Source: Paraburkholderia domus (GTDB taxonomy: Bacteria; Pseudomonadota; Gammaproteobacteria; Burkholderiales; Burkholderiaceae). From it: a stretch of 64,000 nucleotides of DNA. Below, piece after piece: positions 1-8,329 of this stretch. The translations under genes were made by a program, and so were the position numbers. A model generated the notes under the pieces. That model saw only the letters and a list, made by a program, of their open reading frames with translations, was not told where the DNA came from and searched no databases. The stretch is taken from assembly GCF_905220705.1 (NCBI RefSeq), contig NZ_CAJNAT010000004.1, positions 62,001 to 126,000 of the forward strand, given 5' to 3'. Position 1 is the first letter of the stretch; each line of letters opens with the position of its first letter.

Positions 1-1294
1 TCGCGTCGATGCCCATGCGCGACGTCGTACCCGCAGCAGACGATGACGGATCGAGCGGACTGCCCGGCAGGCCATCGACGATGAACACGTCCTGATGGGG
101 CTGAAAATGCGTGGCGATAGCCCACAGCACTTGCGAATCGTTGGTGATGTCGATATCGCTATCCACCGCCACCACATTCTTCAGATAGGGGTCCCAGCCG
201 AGCAAGGCGAGCATGATCTGGCGTGCTTCGCCGTCGCGCGTCTGGTTCAACGCGACATAACAGTGAAAATGCGTGCCCGAGTTCGGATAGTGCAGCGCGG
301 TGACGGAAGGAAAGCGCGCCTTCAGCTTCTCGCTCATTTCCGCTTCGCGCGGTAAGCGGGCCAGTGTCAGATGCTCGGCGTACGGGCCGCCGACGACATC
401 GACGAGCCACGCATCTTTACGCCGCATCATCGTGTCGATGCGCAGCACGTTGTTGGTGGAGCGGTCCGATGAATAGCCGGTGAATTCGCCGAACGGACCC
501 TCTTCTGCGCGGGCGTCCGGATCGATCGTGCCTTCGAGCACGAACTCAGCGGAAGCGGGAACGCCGATGCCGTAACGCGGCGTACGCACCAGTTCCAGCG
601 GTGCACCAAACAATCCGCCTGCAATTGCGCGCTCATCTGTACCGAAGGGCACTCGCGCCGCGGCGGCCAGCATGAACAACGGATGCGCACCGACCACCAT
701 TGCGACTTTCAACGTATCGCCGCGTGCTTGAGCAGTTTGCAGCATGCGCCAGAGGTGGCCGCGCGAATGCAGGCTGGTTGCCAGCGCGTTGCGGGCATGC
801 CGCATCGAACGGTGATAGCTGAGATTCGCGACGCCGGTCACCGGATCTTCGGCAACGATCACCGCGTTGGTGATGTACGGACCTCGATCGGTATCGAAGT
901 GGCGAATCATCGGCAGTTGCGCGAGATCGACGGCGTCGCCTTCGATTACCTGGTCGAGGACAGGGCCGGTCGGAGCAAAAACCGGCGCGATCGGGGCGTT
1001 CGCACGTTGCTGGTAAGCGTCGAATAAGCCTGACGCGTCGACGTCGAACAAGCGGCCAATACGTGTACGTGAAGCAAAAAAATTGGTCACCAGCGGTGTC
1101 GCAATGCCGTCGACCTTCTCGCAGATCAACATTTCATGCCGTCCGCGCGCTGCCAATTCGGCCACTAGAGCGGTGACGTCCTGATCCGCCGCGACGGGCT
1201 GCTTGATGGTCAATACATCATCGGGAAACTGCTCGCGATACGCCTGAGTGAAGCGGTGAAAATCCTGCGTGGCGCGGAAGAGGTTATCCGCCAT
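1..1294 (-). CDS. UbiD-family (prFMN-dependent) decarboxylase, C-terminus off the left edge
   Basis: The visible 431 codons read as a UbiD-family protein. The reverse-strand translation starts MADNLFRATQDF and carries the family hallmark EGPFGEFTGY, which holds the Glu residues of the catalytic Arg-Glu-Glu/Asp set, and later GEARQIMLALLG and VVAVDSDIDI. Family members decarboxylate, or sometimes carboxylate, aromatic and alpha,beta-unsaturated acids using prenylated FMN made by UbiX. The ATG at 1294 has GGAG about 10 bases upstream. The gene lies 94 bases downstream of two amidohydrolase genes on the same strand, so it is probably the third gene of an aromatic-acid operon driven from about 3300. 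No ubiX is visible here; it could be outside. The substrate cannot be read from the sequence. The gene is cut by the window edge, not broken. Confidence 0.9.
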   Translation of the reverse strand, partial: MADNLFRATQDFHRFTQAYREQFPDDVLTIKQPVAADQDVTALVAELAARGRHEMLICEKVDGIATPLVTNFFASRTRIGRLFDVDASGLFDAYQQRANAPIAPVFAPTGPVLDQVIEGDAVDLAQLPMIRHFDTDRGPYITNAVIVAEDPVTGVANLSYHRSMRHARNALATSLHSRGHLWRMLQTAQARGDTLKVAMVVGAHPLFMLAAAARVPFGTDERAIAGGLFGAPLELVRTPRYGIGVPASAEFVLEGTIDPDARAEEGPFGEFTGYSSDRSTNNVLRIDTMMRRKDAWLVDVVGGPYAEHLTLARLPREAEMSEKLKARFPSVTALHYPNSGTHFHCYVALNQTRDGEARQIMLALLGWDPYLKNVVAVDSDIDITNDSQVLWAIATHFQPHQDVFIVDGLPGSPLDPSSSAAGTTSRMGIDA

Positions 1295-1388
1295 GGTGAA
1301 CTCCGTCGAAAGCGAAAACGAAAGCGGACTGTCGGGAGAAGCAGATGCGATGTGAACCGCACCTGCCCTACAGCAAGCGCTAAACGCG

Positions 1389-2315
1389 TTAAGCAGGCTG
1401 CGTTACGTCATTCACGTAAGTCGCCTTCAAACGCTTTTCCGCTTCGGCCAGATCTTTCGGCGGCTTGGTCGGCTTGATGCCGACCAGACGGGCGATGTTG
1501 TTGCCCATATAGTCTTCGAGACCGTCTTCATCCAGATCCATGCCTTGCGGTGCCGGACCGCACAGCATTTCGAGTTCGCGGAGCCACATGCCCGGTTCGT
1601 TCGGCGGCGAATCGGTGCCGAACACGATCTTGTTGCGTGGCAGTTCGCGAGCGAATTCGACAATGCGCGACTGATAGCACCAGCCCGATTCGCAATACAC
1701 GTTCGGCGTATCCATCGCCATCCAGAACGATTCGAACGAGTAGTTACCACCCGTTTGAATCCCGAAGTGACCGATGATGAAATTCACCATCGGAAATTCG
1801 CGGATGATCGGATAGAACTGCGTCGGAATCGTGTACGGTCCGTCGCCGGTGTGAATCAGCACCACCACGCCGAGTTCCGCACACTTCTTCATCGCCGGAC
1901 GGAGCCAGTCGAGCGCGCGATCCGGACGATAGCCGTGCATGTTCGCGTGCAGCTTGAGCATCTTGAAGCCGTACTCCTTCACGTGGAATTCGAGTTCGGC
2001 TGCGCCGTTCTCCGGACCCCAACGCGGGTTGTACGTGAAGTTGCCGATAAAACGATCCGGGTACTTTTGCGTCAGCTCGGCGATATACGCCATGTAATCG
2101 CGAATGCCTTCACGGCCGCGGCGATTGCCGTCGCGATAGCCGGTGTTGCCCGGCGGCGGCTGAATGAAGCCCATGTCGATACGGCGCGGTTTGCCGTTGA
2201 TGATGTACGGGCCATCCATCATCTTCAGCAGGCGTTCGCCGGTAAACGGCTCGCCGGTGTGGCGCCACGCTTCGTCGACGAGATTGGTCGGGTGCAGATG
2301 GGTATCGATGATCAT
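1389..2315 (-). CDS. Amidohydrolase-2 family metal-dependent hydrolase/decarboxylase (intact metal site)
   Basis: A 308-residue protein of the amidohydrolase-2 (COG2159, ACMSD/gamma-resorcylate decarboxylase-like) family. It starts MIIDTHLHPTN, with the metal-binding His6-X-His8 on strand 1. Later come LIHTGDGPY and IIGHFGIQTGG, with the usual histidines, and FGTDSPPNEPG, with the final metal-ligand Asp. The ATG at 2315 was preferred to the longer upstream reading because AGGAGC lies just upstream and the family motif begins at once. The start overlaps the stop of the upstream paralogue (TGATG), so translation is probably coupled. Family members either hydrolyse C-N/C-O bonds or decarboxylate aromatic acids. 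With a UbiD decarboxylase next in the operon, a role in breakdown of an aromatic acid is a reasonable inference. Confidence 0.9.
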   Translation of the reverse strand: MIIDTHLHPTNLVDEAWRHTGEPFTGERLLKMMDGPYIINGKPRRIDMGFIQPPPGNTGYRDGNRRGREGIRDYMAYIAELTQKYPDRFIGNFTYNPRWGPENGAAELEFHVKEYGFKMLKLHANMHGYRPDRALDWLRPAMKKCAELGVVVLIHTGDGPYTIPTQFYPIIREFPMVNFIIGHFGIQTGGNYSFESFWMAMDTPNVYCESGWCYQSRIVEFARELPRNKIVFGTDSPPNEPGMWLRELEMLCGPAPQGMDLDEDGLEDYMGNNIARLVGIKPTKPPKDLAEAEKRLKATYVNDVTQPA

Positions 2316-3280
2316 CAGCGGGCTCCTGCGTAGGCTGCTTGAGTTGCATTCGCGGCATGTTTCTGTGAGACGCCGGCGTGTTGCTTCAGATAGGCTTGTG
2401 CTTCTTCGACGCTTTTCGGCCGCGCAGTGGGCTCGATGCCGATCATGCGGGCGAGGTTGTTGCCGAGGTAGTCCTCGAGCGTGTCTTCGTCGAGATTCAG
2501 GCCCTGCGGGGGCTCGTGGCACAACACTTCGAGCAGGCGCAGCCACATGCCGGGTTCATTCGGCGGCGTGTCCGAGCCGTAGAGAATCTTGTGCGTCGGC
2601 AGCACCTTCGCGAATTCGACGATCCGCGATTGCAGGCACCAGCTCGATTCGCAATACACGTTCGGTGTATCGAGCGCCATCTGATACGGCTCGAAGCAAT
2701 ACACGCCACCCGTCTGCACACCGAAGTGCGCCATGATGAAATTCACCGACGGGAACTCACGGATCAGCGGATACCATTCGCTCGGAATGCTGTACGGGCC
2801 ATCGCCGGTGTGCAGCTTCACGAGCAGACCGAGGTCCGCGCATTTGCGCAATGCAGGGCGCAGCCAGTCGAGCGCGCGGTCAGGACGATACGCATGCATG
2901 TTGGCCTGCAACTGCACCATCTTGAAGCCGTGTTCTTTCGCATAGAACTCGATGGCTTCGGCGCCGTTCTCCGGACCGCAACGCGGGTTGTAGACAAAGC
3001 AACCGATCAGACGGTCCGGGTACTTCTGCGTCATTTCGACGGTGTACGCCATGTAGTCGTCGATCGATTCGCGCCCCGAACGATTGCCGTCGGTCCACGT
3101 ATAGATGGTGTTGCCTTGCGGCGGCTGAATGAATGCCTTGTCGATGCGGCGCGGCTTGCCGTTGATGATGTACGGGCCGTCCATCGTTGCGATCAGACGC
3201 TCACCGGTAAATGGCTCGCCGTCGTGGCGCCAGGCGAGGTCGACCAGATTGGTCGGATAACAGCTGGTGTCGATGATCAT
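2315..3280 (-). CDS. Amidohydrolase-2 family paralogue with degenerate metal-binding motif
   Basis: A 321-residue paralogue of the next gene, alike along its whole length (MDGPYIINGKPRRID, HTGDGPYSIPS and SDTPPNEPGMWLR are shared). The first-strand HxH is replaced: residues 4-10 read DTSCYPT where the sister reads DTHLHPT, so both N-terminal metal ligands are gone. The later histidines (KLHTGDG, MAHFG) and the C-terminal Asp (GSDTPP) remain. The ATG at 3280 has AAGGAG nine bases upstream and sits opposite the divergent LysR gene at 3523. It is first in the operon and its stop overlaps the next start. It may be a non-catalytic partner of its sister, or use Cys7 or another ligand. A sequencing error is unlikely because three codons differ. 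Confidence 0.85.
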   Translation of the reverse strand: MIIDTSCYPTNLVDLAWRHDGEPFTGERLIATMDGPYIINGKPRRIDKAFIQPPQGNTIYTWTDGNRSGRESIDDYMAYTVEMTQKYPDRLIGCFVYNPRCGPENGAEAIEFYAKEHGFKMVQLQANMHAYRPDRALDWLRPALRKCADLGLLVKLHTGDGPYSIPSEWYPLIREFPSVNFIMAHFGVQTGGVYCFEPYQMALDTPNVYCESSWCLQSRIVEFAKVLPTHKILYGSDTPPNEPGMWLRLLEVLCHEPPQGLNLDEDTLEDYLGNNLARMIGIEPTARPKSVEEAQAYLKQHAGVSQKHAANATQAAYAGAR

Positions 3281-3522
3281 GTACTCGATCTCCTTGAGAG
3301 GAACTGGTGTATCCAGTTGCCGGATCGCGGGCAGGCACATCGATGGAACGGAGCCCAGACGGGCTTGCCCATGCGGCCCTTTGCAAGACGCAGTGTTTGT
3401 GCGCCTTCCCCTCGCCGGCATCGAGTGTCACACTGATGTGCACTGCTGCTTGCGATGCAGTCTCACAAGATAAAAACGCTCTGTACAATATTTTTTAACC
3501 ACGATCTTGATACGTTTGCGAT
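3281..3522. promoter_or_regulatory. Divergent promoter region between amidohydrolase operon and LysR gene
   Basis: This 242-base gap separates two divergent genes, the usual arrangement for a LysR regulator controlling its neighbour. The side near the LysR start is AT-rich (around 3484-3500, ACAATATTTTTTAACC). No operator could be fixed by eye. Confidence 0.45.
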
Positions 3523-4434
3523 ATGGACATCCGGCTGTTGCGTTACTTCGCGGTACTTGCCGACGAACTGCATTTCGGCCGGGCAGCCGCACGGCTGCAC
3601 ATTTCGCAGCCGCCGCTGAGTCAGCAGATTCGCATCCTCGAAGAGGAGATGGGCACCGCGTTGTTCATGCGCTCGCAACACCGTGTCGAGCTCACTGATG
3701 CAGGGAAAACACTTAAGGAACAGGTGCCGCTGATCTTCGCGCAGTTCGAACGCGCGATCGATCTGACGCGTTGCGCGGGTCGTGGCGAAGTGGGCAGTCT
3801 CGAGATCGGCATCATTAGCTCGGCGATGGTCGAACCGATTCCGCGCGCACTGCGGGTATTTGCGGAGAAGCATCCGCAAGTACAGTGGACGCTGCATGAG
3901 ATGACGCCCGCTGCGCAGATTCTTGCGCTCAAGGAGCGTCGGCTGGATGTGTGTTTCTTCCGGGTGTCGCATGAGGACCCGGAGATTCGCAGTGAAGTTG
4001 TGATGCGCGAATCGGCCGTGGTGGCGCTGCCGTTAGGGCACCGGCTCGCCGCACGTGAGGAGATTGCGTTGCGTGAGTTGGCGACGGAGCGTTTTGTGTC
4101 GTTCGGGTTGCAGCAGTCGCAGCTTGCGCGCTTTCTGCAGGACTGTTGCGTCGAGGCAGGGTTTACACCGCAGATCGAGCAGGAGGTGGTCGAGGTGCAT
4201 ACGCTGCTGTGTCTGGTGCGTGAAGGTTTGGGCGTGGCGCTGCTGCCTTCGTCGGCGCGGCAATTGACGACCGGCGGTGTCGCCTTCGTGCCGCTGGCTG
4301 CGCCGCGTCCTGAGGTGTCGCTGCATGCGCGCTATCGTGCGGAGGATCCGTCGCCCGTGCTTTCGCTGTTCCTCGACACCGTGCGCGAAGTGGCCGCTAG
4401 CGTGACTGTGGACGCGAAGGGCGATGAACGCTGA
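3523..4434 (+). CDS. LysR-family transcriptional regulator
   Basis: A 303-residue LysR protein. The N-terminal winged HTH is clear: MDIRLLRYFAVLADELHFGR, then AAARLHISQPPLSQQIRILE over about residues 18-40, followed by the substrate-binding LysR domain. It is transcribed divergently from the amidohydrolase/UbiD operon across a 242-base gap, so it is the likely regulator of that operon, responding to an aromatic inducer (inference). The ATG at 3523 is the natural LysR start. Its stop codon directly abuts the stop of the next, opposite-strand LysR gene, leaving no room for a separate terminator. Confidence 0.92.
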   Translation: MDIRLLRYFAVLADELHFGRAAARLHISQPPLSQQIRILEEEMGTALFMRSQHRVELTDAGKTLKEQVPLIFAQFERAIDLTRCAGRGEVGSLEIGIISSAMVEPIPRALRVFAEKHPQVQWTLHEMTPAAQILALKERRLDVCFFRVSHEDPEIRSEVVMRESAVVALPLGHRLAAREEIALRELATERFVSFGLQQSQLARFLQDCCVEAGFTPQIEQEVVEVHTLLCLVREGLGVALLPSSARQLTTGGVAFVPLAAPRPEVSLHARYRAEDPSPVLSLFLDTVREVAASVTVDAKGDER

Positions 4435-5331
4435 CTAAGGTGCGCCGACCGTCTGCGCAACCAGTTCGCGAATCACGTCGATCAGCGGAGCCACGCGCGT
4501 CGCTTTCTCCCGAGGCCACACCGCATACAGGTTGTAATGCGTCGGAATTTCTACTTGCGTGAGTTCGACCAGACGCCCCTCGCGCCGCGCGTCCGCCGCG
4601 AGCAGGCCGCGCGCCAAACCCGCGCCCACGCCTGCGCTTGCGGCCGCGATCAATCCGGCGGCGTTGTCGAACACGGCAACTGCATCCGGTTCGATGGCGG
4701 GCATGCCTGCCGCGGTGAGCCAGGGAATCCACGAGCGTTTCGTGTAGCCGAGCAACGGTAAATCGAGTACCTGTTCAGGTGTGAGCGGCAGACTCAGCCC
4801 GCGCGCCTCAAGAAGCGCGGGCGACCCTACGGCAGTCAATCGGTCGCCGCAGATCAGCGCGTTTTCGAAGCCTTCCCATTCTCCATACCCATACCGCAGC
4901 GCAATATCCACGCGCTCGAACGCGTTGCGTTCATGGCGCGGCGTGGACAGTACCGTCAACGATGTGCCGGTCAACGCACCGAGCAACGCCGGCAAGCGCG
5001 CCACCAGCCAGCTCTGCGCGAGTTCGGGATCGACGTCGAGCGTGATCGACTGCTTGACCGTGCGCTCTTTCACCGACGACAACGCGCGATCGATCTGCTC
5101 GAAGCCATCCGCTAGTTGATTCGCAAACAGCACCCCGGCATCGGTCAGCACCACGCGGCCGCTTTCGCGCACGAATAACGGCTGCCCGACGAATTCTTCG
5201 AGCGTGCGGATCTGCTGGCTGATCGCGCTATGCGTCAGTGACAACTGGCGCGCCGCGCTCGAAAAGCTGCCGACGCGCGCCGCTTGCAGAAAGGCCTGCA
5301 TCGACTGGATGGAAGGGTAGCGCTTCAACAT
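4435..5331 (-). CDS. LysR-family transcriptional regulator (GcvA-like)
   Basis: A 298-residue LysR protein of the GcvA-like group: SIQSMQAFLQAARVGSFSSA, then AARQLSLTHSAISQQIRTLE in the HTH, and a periplasmic-binding-protein-like effector domain. It is divergent from the molybdenum hydroxylase genes starting at 5467, with 135 bases between, and so probably controls them. It meets the preceding LysR gene tail to tail with zero spacing (stops at 4432-4434 and 4435-4437). Two unrelated LysR genes packed end to end mark the border between two separately regulated catabolic units. Confidence 0.92.
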   Translation of the reverse strand: MLKRYPSIQSMQAFLQAARVGSFSSAARQLSLTHSAISQQIRTLEEFVGQPLFVRESGRVVLTDAGVLFANQLADGFEQIDRALSSVKERTVKQSITLDVDPELAQSWLVARLPALLGALTGTSLTVLSTPRHERNAFERVDIALRYGYGEWEGFENALICGDRLTAVGSPALLEARGLSLPLTPEQVLDLPLLGYTKRSWIPWLTAAGMPAIEPDAVAVFDNAAGLIAAASAGVGAGLARGLLAADARREGRLVELTQVEIPTHYNLYAVWPREKATRVAPLIDVIRELVAQTVGAP

Positions 5332-5466
5332 GGTGTTAGCCGGACTTACGGGTGATGGAAGAAATCGTCGCTGGCGTTGTGCTTAACGGCTTTCAATAAT
5401 GACCGCAAGCACGCGGACCCTTTGAATCACGCACCGCGCTGCACAACACCATTCAGGAGACAGCGC

Positions 5467-5994
5467 ATGATCGAGATCGTGGTCAACGACACGCGGCACT
5501 CGCTCGACAATGTACCGGAAGACATGCCCCTGTTGTGGGTGTTGCGCGACCGGCTCAAATTGACGGGTACGAAATTCGGCTGCGGCGGCGGGTTTTGCGG
5601 CGCGTGTACGGTGCATCTGGAAGGCGAGGCCGTGCGCTCCTGTTTGCTGCCGATTGCAGCGGTGGCGGGCAAGCACATCACGACGATCGAAGGCTTGTCG
5701 AAAGACGGCACGCATCCGCTGCAGCTCGCGTGGGTGGCGGAGGACGTGCCGCAGTGCGGCTACTGCCAGTCCGGTCAGTTGATGCAGGCAGCCTCGTTTC
5801 TGAAAGACAATCCAACGGTCAACGATGAAACCATCGCGACGGCCATGTCGGGCAATATCTGCCGCTGCGGCACCTACTCGCGGATTCGCAAGGCGATCAA
5901 ACGGGCCGCGTCGGGCGATCCGGCGCTTGCGTCGGTCACGTGGGTCGAGTCTCTGTGCACCTCCGCTTGCACCTCCACGAAAGAGGAGGCGTAA
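5467..5994 (+). CDS. (2Fe-2S)-binding small subunit of a molybdenum hydroxylase (IorA-like)
   Basis: A 175-residue protein of the xanthine oxidase/isoquinoline 1-oxidoreductase small-subunit family. The plant-type 2Fe-2S cluster motif [13 protein letters not shown] is followed by a lone Cys in RSC. The second, helical 2Fe-2S domain has CGYCQSGQ and NICRCGTY. It carries electrons from the molybdenum cofactor in the partner encoded immediately downstream. The ATG at 5467 has CAGGAGACAGCGC just before it; a 30-codon upstream extension in the same frame lacks family similarity and was rejected. The C-terminal 20 residues past RAASGDPAL look poorly conserved. The stop (TAA) is directly followed by the ATG of the large subunit. 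Confidence 0.92.
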   Translation: MIEIVVNDTRHSLDNVPEDMPLLWVLRDRLKLTGTKFGCGGGFCGACTVHLEGEAVRSCLLPIAAVAGKHITTIEGLSKDGTHPLQLAWVAEDVPQCGYCQSGQLMQAASFLKDNPTVNDETIATAMSGNICRCGTYSRIRKAIKRAASGDPALASVTWVESLCTSACTSTKEEA

Positions 5995-8280
5995 ATGCGC
6001 AACGATAAGCAAGCGCTGAACAGCGCACACGGTGCGGCGCGTAGACGTTTCATCAAGCAGAGTTCGGCATTGTTGGCTTCCGGTCTCGCGATCGGTTTTC
6101 AACTGCCCGAGGCTGTCGCGAAAGACGCCAACGTAAGTGGCGATCCGAAACCGCAAGCGGGCGAGTTCGAACCGAATGCATGGGTGCGCGTGCTGCCCGA
6201 CGACACGATCAAACTCGTGGTCCATAAGCACGACTCTGGCACGGGGACGCGCACCGCGTTGGCTGCGGTTGTCGCTGAAGAACTTGATGTCGATCCGTTT
6301 CGCGTGGATGTGATCACGCCGGAGAATCCGTTCTACGGGGACTACATTCATCCATTGTGGAAAGTGTTCTCGACAGGCGGCAGTACCAGTGTATCGCTTG
6401 AGTACGATCGCTTGCGGCGTGCAGGTGCAACCGCACGTGCCATGTTGATCGAAGCCGCCGCGAAACAGTGGAACGTGTCGCCATCCGCGTTAACGACGGA
6501 AAACGGCTTCGTTATCGATAAGGCTAGCGGCAAGCGCGCGAACTACGGATCGCTGGCGAGCGTGGCAGTGCAATTGCCCGCGCCGAAAGACGTCGCGTTG
6601 AAAGACCCGTCGCAGTTCAAATACATCGGCAAGCTGCAGAAAAAACGCGGCGCCGATCTGAAAGCGAGAGGGGCGTTTCCGTACAGCATTGACGTGTCAT
6701 TGCCGGGGATGCTGGTCGCAGTCGTCATGCGCGCACCGGTGATCGATGCGCGTGTGCGTAGCGTCGATGCCAAAGCCGCGTTGGCGGTGCCGGGCGTACG
6801 GCAGGTGTTGCAGATTCCTGGACGTCCCGACATTCTCGGCGGCAATCAGGCGGGCGTTGCCGTGCTGGCCGACGATTATTGGTCGGCGCATCAAGGCCAG
6901 GCCGCGCTGAAAGTCGAGTGGGAAGACAGTCCGTTCGAAACCTTCGATAGCAGCAAGCTGGCGGCGCATCAGGCCGCGTGGCTCGACGATCCCGCTGCGC
7001 ACGTCGTGCCGACGATTCAAACCGGTGACGCGAAGACCACGTGGCCGCATGGTGCGCGTGTGGTCGAGGCGTCGTATTCGATGCCGTATAAAGCGCAGAA
7101 TGCTCTGGAGCCGATCAATGTCACTGCGTGGGCTAAAGACGGCCACATCGAATACTGGGGCGGTTTGCAAGTACCTTCCACTGTGCAGGAAGCGGCGGAG
7201 GTGGTCGGCGGGATTCCTGCTGAGCGCGTCGTGCTGCATGAACTCGTCTCGGGCGGTAGCTTCGGCTCACGCGAATCGAAGTACTGGTTATTCGAAGTGA
7301 CATGGCTCGCGCTGAAAACCGGCGAACCGGTCAAGCTGATGAACAGCCGCGAAGACGAAATGCGTGCGCTCTTCTACCACTCGGCGAGTTACCACCGTGC
7401 CAAAGCGGCACTCGACGCGCACGGCAATCTCACCACGTTGCAATTGCGCGTCGTGATGCCCGCCTCGCCGGAACAATGGGAACCGGGTTATTTCGACCGT
7501 CCGGACCGGATGGACTACAGCACGACCGAAGCGATCAGCAAATACGAGTTCGCTTACGATGCACCGCATGTCGACATCGGTTGGGTGCGCCACGAAACCG
7601 GCGTGCCGACAGGTTGGTATCGCGCGGTGAGTTATATCCCGAACGTGTTCGCGGTGGAGTCGTTCATGGATGAGACTGCGCATGCCGCGCAGCGCGATCC
7701 GGTCGACTTCCGGCTCGCGTATATGAAGGACCCGCGGCATAAGGCCGTGTTGCGGGAGGCAGCGGAGCGGGCTGGGTGGGGTAAGCCGTTGCCTGCCGGT
7801 ACCGCATTGGGCGTTGCGACGAATCAGGCTTATAGCAGCTATGTTGCGGTGGTGGCGCGGGTGGTTCGGAAGGGCGATGCGGTCGTCGTTGAGAAGCTGA
7901 CGTGCGTGGCCGATTGCGGGTTGGCTGTATCGCCGGGCGGGGTCGAAGAACAACTGTATGGCGGACTGATGTGGGGGTTAGGGCATGCGACGGCGGATCG
8001 CATTGATATTCGCCACGGTCAGGTTGAGCAAAAGAACTTTGATACGTATCGCGTGATGCGCATGAGCGACATGCCGGAGATCGACATTCAGATCGTGCAA
8101 GGGGACCCGGCGAAACCGGGTGGGGTTGGAGAGTTATCGAGTCCTTCAGTGGCGCCCGCGGTGGCTAATGCGGTGTTTAAGCTGACGGGGCGGAGGTTGC
8201 GCGATACGCCGTTTGATCTCGAGAAGGTGGCTGCGCAAGCGGGCGGGCCAGCAAAGGTCAATGCGAAGGCGAAGGCCTGA
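5995..8280 (+). CDS. Molybdopterin-binding large subunit, xanthine dehydrogenase/isoquinoline 1-oxidoreductase beta type, Tat-exported
   Basis: A 761-residue aldehyde oxidase/xanthine dehydrogenase-type molybdenum-cofactor subunit of the IorB family. The N-terminus has a twin-arginine signal (ARRRFIKQSS, then a hydrophobic stretch to about residue 40), so the complex is probably moved folded to the periplasm with its small subunit. Family segments include the domain around ALEPINVTAW, the GSFGSRESKYW region, and GGVGELSSPSVAPAVANAVF, where the C-terminal GVGE holds the catalytic Glu. The ATG directly follows the small-subunit stop. No cytochrome c subunit and no XdhC/MocA maturation factor lies next door, so the electron acceptor is unknown. 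Substrate, an N-heterocycle or aldehyde, cannot be told from sequence. Confidence 0.92.
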   Translation: MRNDKQALNSAHGAARRRFIKQSSALLASGLAIGFQLPEAVAKDANVSGDPKPQAGEFEPNAWVRVLPDDTIKLVVHKHDSGTGTRTALAAVVAEELDVDPFRVDVITPENPFYGDYIHPLWKVFSTGGSTSVSLEYDRLRRAGATARAMLIEAAAKQWNVSPSALTTENGFVIDKASGKRANYGSLASVAVQLPAPKDVALKDPSQFKYIGKLQKKRGADLKARGAFPYSIDVSLPGMLVAVVMRAPVIDARVRSVDAKAALAVPGVRQVLQIPGRPDILGGNQAGVAVLADDYWSAHQGQAALKVEWEDSPFETFDSSKLAAHQAAWLDDPAAHVVPTIQTGDAKTTWPHGARVVEASYSMPYKAQNALEPINVTAWAKDGHIEYWGGLQVPSTVQEAAEVVGGIPAERVVLHELVSGGSFGSRESKYWLFEVTWLALKTGEPVKLMNSREDEMRALFYHSASYHRAKAALDAHGNLTTLQLRVVMPASPEQWEPGYFDRPDRMDYSTTEAISKYEFAYDAPHVDIGWVRHETGVPTGWYRAVSYIPNVFAVESFMDETAHAAQRDPVDFRLAYMKDPRHKAVLREAAERAGWGKPLPAGTALGVATNQAYSSYVAVVARVVRKGDAVVVEKLTCVADCGLAVSPGGVEEQLYGGLMWGLGHATADRIDIRHGQVEQKNFDTYRVMRMSDMPEIDIQIVQGDPAKPGGVGELSSPSVAPAVANAVFKLTGRRLRDTPFDLEKVAAQAGGPAKVNAKAKA

Positions 8281-8283
8281 GTT

Positions 8284-8329
8284 GGTGGCGGCAGCTTTCA
8301 GGCTGCAGGCCATTGGCACAGCCGCCACC
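8284..8329. terminator. Stem-loop between convergent genes
   Basis: Nine-base arms GGTGGCGGC (8284-8292) and GCCGCCACC (8321-8329) pair perfectly across a 28-base loop in the 49-base gap between the molybdenum hydroxylase and the CHASE2 gene. There is no clear T tract, so a bidirectional terminator is likely but not proven. Confidence 0.45.

Noticed and set aside
1545..3436. Long plus-strand reading frames (262 and 352 codons) opposite the amidohydrolase genes
   Set aside because: They are antisense shadows of GC-rich genes; the minus-strand proteins have clear family motifs and ribosome-binding sites.
5383..6351. Minus-strand 322-codon frame across the molybdenum hydroxylase genes
   Set aside because: Arg/His-rich antisense translation with no motif; the plus strand encodes the 2Fe-2S and Mo subunits.
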